Positions 7,999 through 16,133 are shown, counted from the first letter of the stretch. The stretch: DNA of 64,000 nt from CAILUG01 sp903844415 (GCA_947477655.1 CANJTS010000001.1:310001-374000); one strand, 5' to 3'. Program-made: numbers and translations. The notes: generated by a model not told the origin, from the sequence alone.

Positions 7999-9636
7999 TT
8001 AGCGTAAAGCAGCTAACGCAAGACGCTCGGCTTTATTAGGATCATTTTTGGCTACAATTTCATCACCAAACACCATGGTGGGATAATCAGTAGCGTTAAA
8101 GACTGGCCAATTTTTCATATCTACATGATTCGGATTGCCAGTTCTTGCAAAAGCAGCCCAGGCTGCACTCATGACATGGGCAAGTTCGTAACGTGTATTT
8201 GCAGCGCCTGTCATGGAGGCAGCAACATCTACGTTATTAAACACAAAAGGGATATCGAGTGTGTGATATGAACCCATCCGATTGTCATGTACTGGTGAAT
8301 GCCAATTGAAAAGATAAAGATAACTTGGGGCTGCTGCCTGCTCCGTTTTCAAGCGGTTAAGCAATTGAGCGTCCCAGCGTCTGGTGTTATCCGACTCGGC
8401 TGTTAACCACAGCATTCTGTTGCGAGTGTTCGGATATTTGTTTTTGTAGAGATTCAATAACTCAGTGCCTTTTGCCTGATTACCACCCGCAATTCGACTA
8501 GTGAATAAATCAAGCATTTCTGCATCTGCAAGTTCAAATGCGGGAGGGCCCACCCAACCATTTTCAGTTTGGGTTGAACCAGCCATTAGCGGAACATTCG
8601 CCGAAAAAGACGGCGCAGTTGGGCTCCATTGGTTGCGAGGAATAATGGATCCATCTATCACGGGGCCGTTACCAAACCGTGGAATGACCGGCTCACTATA
8701 AAAAGCATCCTGTATTTGCTTAGGAGTAAGTGTTTGGAGTTTATCTAATTGATTTTTACCTATTCCGAGCTTGCTTAGATATTGTTCTGTGGCTGCACTA
8801 GCATCAGTGGCAGACACACCTGTAATGGCCGAACCACTTTGAGCAATACATCGATGAAACAAACCACTAGCAGAAGGGGTTGCCATCAAGGTAGTGGTTT
8901 TACCTGCGCCCCCGGATTGACCAAAGATTGTGACATTACCCGGATCGCCACCAAACTCTGCGATATTGTCTTTAACCCACTGTAGGGAAGCCACCAGATC
9001 TTGCACACCTACGTTGGTTGATTGCGCCCAACGCTCATCGCCCATATCGGCAAGATGCATCAAACCAAAAATATTCAAGCGGTGCGTAACTACTACCACG
9101 ACCACGTCTTCTTGTTTAGCAAGATTTGTACCGTCATACATTAGGTAGTTGCCAGACCCTGAAGAGAAACCACCACCGTGCATCCACACCATTACTGGAC
9201 GTGTTCGATTATCGGTGCCAGGTGTGAATACATTCAAGTTAAGACAGTCTTCACCTTCAGTCTCAAGCCGATTCATGGCGAGCACAACGGGAGCTGGCTC
9301 GCCTACACCGGGTGCTTGATAACTACGATTACCAATATGAAATTGATCACGTACATCTGACCAAGGTTTAACAGACTGAGGTGGCATAAAGCGGTTTTCA
9401 TTAGCAGTAGAAGCTCCATAAGGGATACCCCAAAACTGCTGTACTCCATCTCTCAACAACCCGCGCACCTTGCCATTTTGGGTTGAAACAGTATTGCCAA
9501 TAGTTGCCATGCGGACATCTTGGGCAAAACCAAATGATGCAACGGATGAAAGATACAAACCCATTGTGCCAACAGCGGTTGTACCTAAGAAATTACGTCT
9601 ACTGTGCAGGAATTTATTCTTTTTCGATGTGATCAC
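7999..9636 (-). CDS. Type B carboxylesterase, Tat-exported
   Basis: 545-aa alpha/beta-hydrolase of the carboxylesterase type B (para-nitrobenzyl esterase/cholinesterase) family, hydrolysing carboxylic esters. The N-terminus has SRRNFLG, a twin-arginine motif, and a hydrophobic stretch ending FGFAQ, so export by Tat is predicted; tatABC is at 46 kb. Family blocks: FWGIPYGAS, EDCLNLNVFTPG, the oxyanion-hole MHGGGFSSGSG, and the nucleophile elbow GQSGGAG with Ser241. The catalytic acid (Glu/Asp) and a histidine near YHTLDIPFVF complete the likely triad. It is divergent from the hydroquinone cluster and could release hydroquinone or another phenol from an ester, like HapB, but its family differs and the substrate is unknown. 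Confidence 0.9.
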   Translation of the reverse strand: MITSKKNKFLHSRRNFLGTTAVGTMGLYLSSVASFGFAQDVRMATIGNTVSTQNGKVRGLLRDGVQQFWGIPYGASTANENRFMPPQSVKPWSDVRDQFHIGNRSYQAPGVGEPAPVVLAMNRLETEGEDCLNLNVFTPGTDNRTRPVMVWMHGGGFSSGSGNYLMYDGTNLAKQEDVVVVVVTHRLNIFGLMHLADMGDERWAQSTNVGVQDLVASLQWVKDNIAEFGGDPGNVTIFGQSGGAGKTTTLMATPSASGLFHRCIAQSGSAITGVSATDASAATEQYLSKLGIGKNQLDKLQTLTPKQIQDAFYSEPVIPRFGNGPVIDGSIIPRNQWSPTAPSFSANVPLMAGSTQTENGWVGPPAFELADAEMLDLFTSRIAGGNQAKGTELLNLYKNKYPNTRNRMLWLTAESDNTRRWDAQLLNRLKTEQAAAPSYLYLFNWHSPVHDNRMGSYHTLDIPFVFNNVDVAASMTGAANTRYELAHVMSAAWAAFARTGNPNHVDMKNWPVFNATDYPTMVFGDEIVAKNDPNKAERLALAALR

Positions 9637-9991
9637 AATATTCCCCTCTAAGATTTAGTTATAGTTAAGTTACTACTTAATCAACAATGCATCACAATTA
9701 TTTTTCCGTTCGTATTACCACCCTCCCGACTTATCTGTGTCAAGGTGTTTTTATCTATGCTCTTAATATTATTTTCTAACGGTGCTGCATTGACAATACA
9801 CGACGACTTCACTGACTATGATCAAATATCATGAGAGATATTTTTACATTATTTTTTACGTTCAAATTCAACTTAAATCGCTAATTTCACTACCATTTAA
9901 GCGTTGCACAACTGCAAATTCCAGATAATCGAGAATTTCAATTGAGCGTGCAAACTTTTTGAGAGCCCTAAGAGAACCAAATGAGACCCAC
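9637..9991. other. Intergenic region between divergent esterase and hydroquinone cluster
   Basis: 355 bp of AT-rich sequence holding the promoters of both divergent units. The best -35-like hexamer for the rightward unit is TTGACA at 9790-9795, but the nearest good -10 (TATGAT, 9817-9822) is 21 bp away, too far for a standard promoter; GACTAT at 9814 gives 18 bp. An imperfect inverted repeat around 9822-9845 (ATCAAATATCATGAGAGATAT) could be an operator. No regulator gene is next to the cluster. Confidence 0.4.
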
Positions 9992-11341
9992 ATGAGAATA
10001 GTGCCGCAAATAACCTTAGAAGAAGCAGCACAAAAAATAAAATCTGGAGACACTCTCGTCGTGGGTGGATTTGGGATGACGGGTCACCCAATCCACATCC
10101 TCCACACCCTTGCCCTAACCAATATAAAAGACCTTACCTACATCGGTAACAACGTTGGCGAACCAGGTCTCGGTGCGGGACGTCTGTTGCGCAACAGGCA
10201 AATTAAAAAAGCGATTGGTTCGTTTTTTACCAGCAACCCTGAAGCGGTAGCTGCCGCACAAGCTGGAGAACTTGATGTTGAACTGATTGCCCAAGGGAAT
10301 CTTGGTGAGGCCATCCGTGCCGGCGGCGCCGGACTGGGCGGTTTTTTTACGCCAACATCTGCAGGCACATTAATTTCTCAAAATCTCGAAACAAGAATCA
10401 TCGATGGACAAGAGATGGTTTTAATTAAACCACTACGCGGCAATGTCGGCTTAGTACGGGCGTGGAAGGCAGATACACTCGGTAACTTGCAATATCGAAG
10501 AACTGAAAATAATTTTAATCAGGCAGTTGCGACCGCAGCGGATTTAGTCATTGCAGAAGTGGAAGAAATTGTACCTGCCGGCCAACTCGACCCTAATTTC
10601 ATCCATACGCCTGGCTGTTATATCGATTTTCTTGTCCAGGCAAGCCTGGTAATTACCGATCTAGGCTCCTCAGCAAAAGTAGAACTAATCAACAAGGAGT
10701 CAGCCAATTCTCGCCTGAACATTGCGCGCGCAGTGTTGGATGAGCTTCAATCTGGCGACATTGTTAATCTTGGTATTGGCATTCCAACTCTTGTGGCTGA
10801 GCTGATTACACCAGCTCACAACCTAACCTTACACACTGAAAATGGTATGCTAGGCGTAGGCCCAAGCCCCGCAACCGGGGGCGCTATGGATTACCCTGTA
10901 AATGCAGGCAAAATACCCGTAAGCGCTCTACCTGGCGCAGCTTATTTTGATAGCGCTGCATCTTTTAGCATGATTCGCGGGGGTCACGTAGATGTTGCAG
11001 TTATGGGCGCACTCGAAGTAGACGCACACGGCAACTTAGCGAATTGGGCAATTCCTGGCAAACCGTTGCTTGGTGTTGGCGGAGCCATGGACCTGTCTAA
11101 TGGCGCCAAACGCGTAATAGTTACCATGACCCATACCAGCAAAGATGGTGAGCCCAAAATAGTACCCTGCTGTACGCTACCGTTAACGGCTAAAGGTGTT
11201 GTCGATGTTATAGTCACGGATCTTGCTGTGTTTCATTTCACCGCTGCCGGATTAACCCTGGTAAAAATAATGCCCAATGCAACTTTGGCGGAAATCACAG
11301 CCAAAACTTCTGCTAAATTTGTAGTCGCACTTGGTGACTAA
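9992..11341 (+). CDS. Fused alpha-beta family I CoA-transferase, probably 3-oxoadipate CoA-transferase
   Basis: About 449 aa. It moves CoA from a donor such as succinyl-CoA to a 3-oxoacid. Residues 1-225 are the alpha part (SGDTLVVGGFGMTGHP, GNNVGEPGLGAGRLL, then GFFTPTSAGT). Residues about 240-445 are the beta part (GDIVNLGIGIPTLVAEL, then TENGMLGVG with the catalytic Glu283, and HTSKDG). In bacteria these are usually two genes (pcaI/pcaJ, scoA/scoB). Here they are one chain with a short linker, like eukaryotic SCOT. ATG at 9992 is preferred over TTG at 9959. Context with maleylacetate reductase and a PcaF-type thiolase argues that 3-oxoadipate is the substrate. Acetoacetate is the main alternative. 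Confidence 0.88.
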   Translation: MRIVPQITLEEAAQKIKSGDTLVVGGFGMTGHPIHILHTLALTNIKDLTYIGNNVGEPGLGAGRLLRNRQIKKAIGSFFTSNPEAVAAAQAGELDVELIAQGNLGEAIRAGGAGLGGFFTPTSAGTLISQNLETRIIDGQEMVLIKPLRGNVGLVRAWKADTLGNLQYRRTENNFNQAVATAADLVIAEVEEIVPAGQLDPNFIHTPGCYIDFLVQASLVITDLGSSAKVELINKESANSRLNIARAVLDELQSGDIVNLGIGIPTLVAELITPAHNLTLHTENGMLGVGPSPATGGAMDYPVNAGKIPVSALPGAAYFDSAASFSMIRGGHVDVAVMGALEVDAHGNLANWAIPGKPLLGVGGAMDLSNGAKRVIVTMTHTSKDGEPKIVPCCTLPLTAKGVVDVIVTDLAVFHFTAAGLTLVKIMPNATLAEITAKTSAKFVVALGD

Positions 11342-11342
11342 T

Positions 11343-12404
11343 ATGAATTTTAGTTATGAATCGCTTGCGACACGCGTCTTGTTTGGTGCGGGTAAATTTG
11401 CAGAATTACCCGCTGAAATTACTCGCCTTAGTATGCAACGCCCCCTTATTATTTCCACACGTGGGCAATATCTGCTGGCGACACAAGCCCGTTCTATTAT
11501 CGGTGCAGATACTCCAATTTTTTCTGGCGCCGTCGCCCATGTACCTAGCGAATCAGTTTCAGAAATACTCACTCACATCAATAATAATCAAAATGATGGC
11601 TGTATTTGTATTGGTGGCAGCTCCACTATCGGCTTAGCAAAAGCAGTGGCATTGCAAATTGGACTGCCCATTTTGGCAGTCCCGACGACCTACGCAGGCT
11701 CCGAAATGACACCTATTTGGGGCATTACCGAAGCGGGTGTCAAAGTTACCGGACGCAACCCTATCGTTCAGCCCAAGACGGTCATCTACGATCCTTTGTT
11801 AACGTTAACATTGCCGCCCCTTATTTCCGGTCCCAGCGGGATCAATGCGCTAGCACACTGTGTAGAAGCACTTTATGCAGAAAATCAAAATCCAATTATT
11901 TCTATGATGAGTGAAACCAGCATCAAAGCGTTGGCAGAAAGCCTGCCGGTTTTGTGCAAATACCCGCTCGATGAAAGTGCCAGAACCAAAGCCTTATACG
12001 GTTCGTGGCTGGCTGGTATCGCGCTCGGCTCAGTCGGGATGGCGCTGCATCATAAGCTCTGCCATGTATTAGGTGGCAGTTTTTCGCTGCCGCATGCCCA
12101 AGTACACTCTGTAATGCTTTCTCATGTTGTGAATTACAACAAACGCCATGCACCTGCAGCAATGGAGGCGATTGCCAGAGCACTCAATGTTGATGTGAAG
12201 GATGTAGCTGGCGGCATATTTGACCTAGCGCAGCAAGTAGGCGCACCACTGTCGCTGGCTGCAATTGGTATGAATGAAGCAGACCTTGTTAAAGCCGCAG
12301 AACACGTCTTGGCCAAACCCTATTACAACCCAAGGGCTGTAACCGGGCCTCCGATTCTAGAATTACTTCAGAATGCCTACCGCGGTGTCAGGCCCATACC
12401 CTGA
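11343..12404 (+). CDS. Maleylacetate reductase (iron-type alcohol dehydrogenase family)
   Basis: 353-aa enzyme reducing maleylacetate to 3-oxoadipate with NAD(P)H. Maleylacetate-reductase blocks are present in order: VLFGAGKFAELP at the start, CIGGSSTIGLAKAVA (nucleotide binding), VPTTYAGSEMTPIWG, YDPLLTLTLPP, SGINALAHCVEALYA, and GMALHHKLCHVLGGSF with the metal-site histidines, then LPHAQVHSV. It begins at ATG 11343, one base after the CoA-transferase stop at 11341, so the two are coupled. It corresponds to hapF or pnpE in known hydroquinone clusters. Assignment to the subfamily is strong, because general Fe-ADH proteins lack the LHHKLCHVLGG block. Confidence 0.92.
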   Translation: MNFSYESLATRVLFGAGKFAELPAEITRLSMQRPLIISTRGQYLLATQARSIIGADTPIFSGAVAHVPSESVSEILTHINNNQNDGCICIGGSSTIGLAKAVALQIGLPILAVPTTYAGSEMTPIWGITEAGVKVTGRNPIVQPKTVIYDPLLTLTLPPLISGPSGINALAHCVEALYAENQNPIISMMSETSIKALAESLPVLCKYPLDESARTKALYGSWLAGIALGSVGMALHHKLCHVLGGSFSLPHAQVHSVMLSHVVNYNKRHAPAAMEAIARALNVDVKDVAGGIFDLAQQVGAPLSLAAIGMNEADLVKAAEHVLAKPYYNPRAVTGPPILELLQNAYRGVRPIP

Positions 12405-12428
12405 TTCAAAAATAAGGTTGAAGGACTA

Positions 12429-12734
12429 ATGTACAAACATATCGTCACATGGAAACTTAATGATCGAAATGAAAATATTACTTTGGCATTATCAGCTACA
12501 GAAATTCTTGCCAAAATGCGCAGTGAGCTACCCGGGCTAGTAATGATCGAGATTGGTGTAGATAGCTCAAACTCTCAAGAATCCTCGGATCTAGTTTTAT
12601 ACTCAGAGTTTATTTCTCTAGCAGCCTACAACAATTACGACCAGCACGATTTGCACCAGCAATTAAAAAAATTGATTGGCCCGCGCCGATCTGAACGCAG
12701 GGTAATAGATTATGAAACTGTTGCAGTTTGCTAG
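12429..12734 (+). CDS. Dabb (stress-responsive alpha/beta-barrel) domain protein
   Basis: 101-aa protein with a single Dabb domain, a dimeric ferredoxin-like alpha/beta barrel. Seen: the start YKHIVTWKLND, a central helix AKMRSELPGLVMIEIGVD, and LVLYSEFISLAAYNNYDQHDLH, which matches the Dabb signature of a beta strand followed by the F/Y-x-s-x-x-xL-xxYxxHPxH pattern. Some Dabb proteins bind or cyclise phenolic or polyketide ligands (for example olivetolic acid cyclase), others have no known function. It sits inside the hydroquinone cluster, 24 bp after maleylacetate reductase. A role on a pathway intermediate is inference only. Confidence 0.8.
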   Translation: MYKHIVTWKLNDRNENITLALSATEILAKMRSELPGLVMIEIGVDSSNSQESSDLVLYSEFISLAAYNNYDQHDLHQQLKKLIGPRRSERRVIDYETVAVC

Positions 12735-12780
12735 ATCAGCATTAGTAATAATCACGTTTCATCACAATGGCTTAAATTAA

Positions 12781-13986
12781 ATGATCGATGCGTATATTTG
12801 CGATTCTGTGCGTACACCTTTTGGTCGATTTGGAGGTGGACTTTCTACAATCCGCTGCGATGATCTGGCTGCACTACCCCTTAAAGCGTTGATGCTGCGC
12901 AATCCGCAAGTCGATTGGGATGCGGTTGATGATGTTATTTTTGGTTGTGCCAATCAAGCCGGCGAAGATAATCGCAATTTAGCCCGCATGGCATCTTTGC
13001 TGGCGGGGCTTCCCGTTTGTGTGAGTGGAACCACCATTAACCGCTTGTGTGGATCTAGTCTTGACGCAATTGCAATTGCTGCGCGCTGCATAAAATCCAA
13101 TGAAGCGGATTTGATTATCGCAGGAGGAGCGGAGTCTATGTCACGCGCACCTTTTGTCATGAACAAAGCCGACTCATCTTTTTCACGCAATATGAAACTT
13201 GAAGACACCACCATTGGTTGGCGTTTTATAAATCCCAGAATGAAGGAGTTATTTGGTGTTGATGCAATGCCAGATACCGCCGAAAACGTTGCCCGCGAAT
13301 ACAACATCAACAGAGCTGATCAAGATGACTTTGCTTTACGGAGTCAATGGCGAACCGCAGCTGCAGAAAAAAACGGTTGGCTCGCACAGGAAATAGTTCC
13401 CGTTGAAATTTCACGGCGTGGCACTGATATAAAATTTGTATCAACAGATGAACACCCAAGGGCTGATACGACATTGGATAAACTCCAAAAACTCTTACCC
13501 ATTGTAAACGCCTCAGGCACGATCACTGCCGGCAATGCGTCCGGTGTTAATGATGGCGCAGGTGCCATCATAATTGCTTCTGCCGCAGCTGTTGATAAAC
13601 ACAAGTTACAACCAAGAGCGCGCATTATTGCTGCAACTACAGCAGGGGTTGCCCCGCGTGTTATGGGAATTGGCCCCACTATGGCCATCGCCAAATTACT
13701 ACAGCGCACCAACACCAAGATTACTGATTTGGATGTAATTGAAATTAATGAGGCATTCGCTGCCCAAGTGCTCGCGGTAACACGTAATCTCGGGCTGGCG
13801 GATGACGCAGCATTTGTTAACCCCAACGGCGGTGCAATTGCACTTGGACACCCGCTTGGCGCCAGTGGAGTTCGTTTGGTTATTGCTGCTGTTAATCAAC
13901 TGCAACGCCAGCAAGGCCGGCTTGCCTTGTGCTCCATGTGTGTGGGAGTCGGTCAAGGTATTGCCATGTTGCTGGAGCGGGTATAA
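12781..13986 (+). CDS. pcaF: 3-oxoadipyl-CoA thiolase (beta-ketoadipyl-CoA thiolase, PcaF type)
   Basis: 401-aa thiolase that splits 3-oxoadipyl-CoA with CoA into succinyl-CoA and acetyl-CoA. Markers of the PcaF/PaaJ subgroup rather than general AtoB: ICDSVRTPFGRFGG, FGCANQAGEDNRNLARMA, and SRNMKLEDTTIGWRFINP. The nucleophile is Cys90 in NRLCGSS (most relatives have NRLCASG or similar). The GHPLGASG histidine motif and CSMCVGVGQG with the second cysteine are intact. It follows the Dabb gene by 46 bp. Together with the upstream CoA-transferase it completes the lower beta-ketoadipate pathway. Confidence 0.93.
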   Translation: MIDAYICDSVRTPFGRFGGGLSTIRCDDLAALPLKALMLRNPQVDWDAVDDVIFGCANQAGEDNRNLARMASLLAGLPVCVSGTTINRLCGSSLDAIAIAARCIKSNEADLIIAGGAESMSRAPFVMNKADSSFSRNMKLEDTTIGWRFINPRMKELFGVDAMPDTAENVAREYNINRADQDDFALRSQWRTAAAEKNGWLAQEIVPVEISRRGTDIKFVSTDEHPRADTTLDKLQKLLPIVNASGTITAGNASGVNDGAGAIIIASAAAVDKHKLQPRARIIAATTAGVAPRVMGIGPTMAIAKLLQRTNTKITDLDVIEINEAFAAQVLAVTRNLGLADDAAFVNPNGGAIALGHPLGASGVRLVIAAVNQLQRQQGRLALCSMCVGVGQGIAMLLERV

Positions 13987-14056
13987 CTACTTATGCGCTT
14001 GTCCATTACCCCAAATTTGAATTAGATTGAATTCAACAATAAAAGAGGAAGATCTT

Positions 14057-14563
14057 ATGCTGCCTGTTTATAACACGAAGTTCGGCTCTTTAGCCGCTTA
14101 TGACAAAGGCCGTGTGGAGCCCATCGACGACGATGTAAAGCACTATGCTTTCTCCAATTGTTTTGAAATTGCAGCTAAAGCCAAACCTTTCGAACGTATA
14201 GTTTTTGGTCAAAATCAGCAATATTCGTTGGAAGTCATGCGTGCTGAAGGAAAGTCACCTTGGTACACTTGTGCCCACGATGAGTTTGCGCTGAGCATGG
14301 ATGGCGTGGTTGAAATTCATTTAATCAAACTAGAAGCCGGCCAAAAAATAGCCGATCCTGAAAAAAATGGTGCCGTTTTGGTTCAAGGTGAACCTATTGG
14401 GAAAAAGATGGGGTGGATGGCAATTCAACGCGGGCATCAAGCTATGTTGCCGGCGGGTACTGCCTATCAGTTTCGAAACGTTGTACCTGCTGTACTTATT
14501 ATTCAAACCTGCAAAGGTGAACTTTCCATTGAACGCTGGTCTGACATTTGTCAGATGAATTAG
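14057..14563 (+). CDS. hapC: Hydroquinone 1,2-dioxygenase small (alpha) subunit, HapC/PnpC type
   Basis: 168 aa from the ATG at 14057, which has AGAGGA at 14044-14049 as ribosome site (a TTG at 14027 is less likely). It matches the small subunit of two-component, Fe(II)-dependent type II hydroquinone dioxygenases, about 18-19 kDa, in size and in the start pattern FGSLAAYDKG. Later blocks are PWYTCAHDEFALSMDG and AIQRGHQAMLPAGTAYQF, a cupin-like fold. The gene is directly followed by the large subunit (stop TAG at 14561-14563). In characterised enzymes both subunits are needed for ring cleavage of hydroquinone to 4-hydroxymuconic semialdehyde. Recognition is from recalled family sequences, not a search. 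Confidence 0.83.
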   Translation: MLPVYNTKFGSLAAYDKGRVEPIDDDVKHYAFSNCFEIAAKAKPFERIVFGQNQQYSLEVMRAEGKSPWYTCAHDEFALSMDGVVEIHLIKLEAGQKIADPEKNGAVLVQGEPIGKKMGWMAIQRGHQAMLPAGTAYQFRNVVPAVLIIQTCKGELSIERWSDICQMN

Positions 14564-14575
14564 GTGCCTGCTGTC

Positions 14576-15541
14576 ATGCACAACACATATGGTTATGAAG
14601 AATTTAGTTTAGGTAGTTTTAATTTCAGCCGCGACGAATATTTTTGTCACATTCATTGGACCAGCCCGGATGGCCGCCCACAAAGCCACACACTAGATGT
14701 CGGTTATTTTTTGCGCGCTCTGATGCGTGATGTAGCGTGGGGGTTTTTCTACGGGTGGGTAAATTTCGACAATGTATTTGGCACTGTAAACCATTACAGA
14801 ACTGTCGACATGTTCGCGGGCAGCTTCAATGCCGCTATGAAAGATGCAGGCATCGCCCTTACTGAAACTTTTGATACAGATATTCTGCGCCAGTTTTTTG
14901 AAGCTATGTTGGCGGACTGGACCAACGCCGGATTTGATCCTTTTGCTGCGCCGCAAGAAACCGGCACCCCATTCGGGCAAAAAAATGGCAGCAACATTCC
15001 AGCCATTACTCGTGCCCGTGAATTGGCACGGCGCTGTGTTGGATTGGATGGAGACTTAAAATTACGTAGTGATGCCAGTGGTGCGCCAATTAATCGTGCC
15101 TTTGCTGATGTGCCACAAGACATGCCTGAGTTACACCCAGAACCCGGTTTTGAAAATGAAGTACATGCCTTTAATTTATTCGCCTTCTTGTCGCGTTCGC
15201 AAGTGACCTGGAACCCTTCCTTCACTTCGGTAGTGAAAAACAGTTTTATGTGCCCTACTACTGAGGAACATATTCTGCCAATCATCCATGGCAATGACAG
15301 GGTGGAATGGTTTTTCCAGATGTGTGATGAAATTCAATGGGCCTGCGACCATCGCGACACCGGCAAACCATTGGCGCGCATAATAATGAAGGCCGGGGAT
15401 ATGGCAGCAATGCCAGCTTACTGTCGGCATCAAGGCTTCAGCCCCAAACGCTCAATGCTATTGGTATGGGAAAACGGATCACCAACACTGGTGGATGAAA
15501 TTAAAAGTGGGGCAGCCCCGGAAGTTCCAGTATCTTTTTAA
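14576..15541 (+). CDS. hapD: Hydroquinone 1,2-dioxygenase large (beta) subunit, HapD/PnpD type
   Basis: About 321 aa, expected for the 36-38 kDa catalytic subunit. Recognised blocks: YEEFSLGSFNFSRDEYF at the start, FLRALMRDVAWGFFYGWVNF, DWTNAGFDPFAAPQETG, ADVPQDMPELHPEPGF, and PTTEEHILPIIHGNDRVEWF. Near the end are YCRHQGFSPKRSMLLVWENG. The HGND region (His238, Asn240) and His285 of RHQG are good candidates for metal ligands; characterised members use two His and one Asn. ATG 14576 has AGGTG upstream; a GTG at 14564 right after the hapC stop is the alternative. It is the last gene of the cluster, before a hairpin at 15554-15579. Confidence 0.86.
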   Translation: MHNTYGYEEFSLGSFNFSRDEYFCHIHWTSPDGRPQSHTLDVGYFLRALMRDVAWGFFYGWVNFDNVFGTVNHYRTVDMFAGSFNAAMKDAGIALTETFDTDILRQFFEAMLADWTNAGFDPFAAPQETGTPFGQKNGSNIPAITRARELARRCVGLDGDLKLRSDASGAPINRAFADVPQDMPELHPEPGFENEVHAFNLFAFLSRSQVTWNPSFTSVVKNSFMCPTTEEHILPIIHGNDRVEWFFQMCDEIQWACDHRDTGKPLARIIMKAGDMAAMPAYCRHQGFSPKRSMLLVWENGSPTLVDEIKSGAAPEVPVSF

Positions 15542-15553
15542 TTGGTTTTATTA

Positions 15554-15579
15554 GCAGGCACATCATATGCTGTGCCTGC
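15554..15579. terminator. Hairpin between convergent hapD and folK
   Basis: Perfect 9-bp inverted repeat GCAGGCACA (15554-15562) / TGTGCCTGC (15571-15579) with an 8-nt loop, in the 41 bp between two convergent genes. Only a short T-rich stretch follows on the plus strand, so it may be a bidirectional or weak terminator. Confidence 0.6.
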
Positions 15580-15582
15580 ACT

Positions 15583-16110
15583 TTAATCATCACCACCTAT
15601 GCGCAGCAAAATTGGATCAGTGCAACGTAATAACCACTCTCCCAAGGTACGCCCAGCCAACTGCCACTTAGCTGTGGCAATCTGAGCCCAAGGCTCCAAC
15701 ACAAAACGTCGTTCATGCGCCCGTGGGTGTGGCAAAGTGAGCAGGTCTGAAACACACTCCACTGTACCAAAACTTAATAAGTCTAGATCAAGAATACGAG
15801 CTTCGTTATATACGCCAGTACGCACGCGACCATAATTGAATTCTATAGTTTGTAATTTCTGCAGCAGGGACAGTGGATTTTCCCCGGCTAATGGCAGCAA
15901 TTGTATTACTGCATTTAAATAAAGAGGTGAACCCGGCGGGCACTCCTTGGGATCAGATTGGTAGAAAGGCGACACGAGTAATGGTGCGCCTGATAGCAAC
16001 GCAAGATCCACAAGAACAGATTTTAGGGTTGCCAAAGGACTGCCGAGCTTGCCCGCCAAGTTTGCACCGAGCGCAACAAACACCAACTCTTGTTCCGCAA
16101 TTTTATTCAT
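15583..16110 (-). CDS. folK: 6-hydroxymethyl-7,8-dihydropterin pyrophosphokinase FolK (HPPK)
   Basis: Folate enzyme that transfers pyrophosphate from ATP to hydroxymethyl-dihydropterin. 175 aa, typical. Motifs: ALGANLAGKLGSP at the start, SPFYQSDP, GSPLYLNAVIQL (pterin-binding loop with N), and RILDLDLLSFG (the R-x-x-D-x-D metal motif). The C-terminal PHPRAHERRFVLEPWAQIA is a clear HPPK signature. It lies 23 bp after hemE on the same strand. In many gammaproteobacteria folK sits next to panB; here it follows hemE instead, at the border with the hydroquinone cluster. Confidence 0.92.
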   Translation of the reverse strand: MNKIAEQELVFVALGANLAGKLGSPLATLKSVLVDLALLSGAPLLVSPFYQSDPKECPPGSPLYLNAVIQLLPLAGENPLSLLQKLQTIEFNYGRVRTGVYNEARILDLDLLSFGTVECVSDLLTLPHPRAHERRFVLEPWAQIATAKWQLAGRTLGEWLLRCTDPILLRIGGDD

Positions 16111-16133
16111 GGCGGGGGTTGTTACAGATTTTA

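Noticed and set aside
9790..9822. TTGACA and TATGAT as a promoter for the hydroquinone cluster
   Set aside because: Spacer of 21 bp is too long for a standard promoter; noted only as a possibility.
13344..13826. 160-codon open frame on the minus strand inside the thiolase gene
   Set aside because: Antisense shadow of a strongly conserved gene, low-complexity composition, no ribosome site and no recognisable domain.
14794..15294. 166-codon open frame on the minus strand inside hapD
   Set aside because: Antisense shadow of the dioxygenase large subunit; no homology or start signal.
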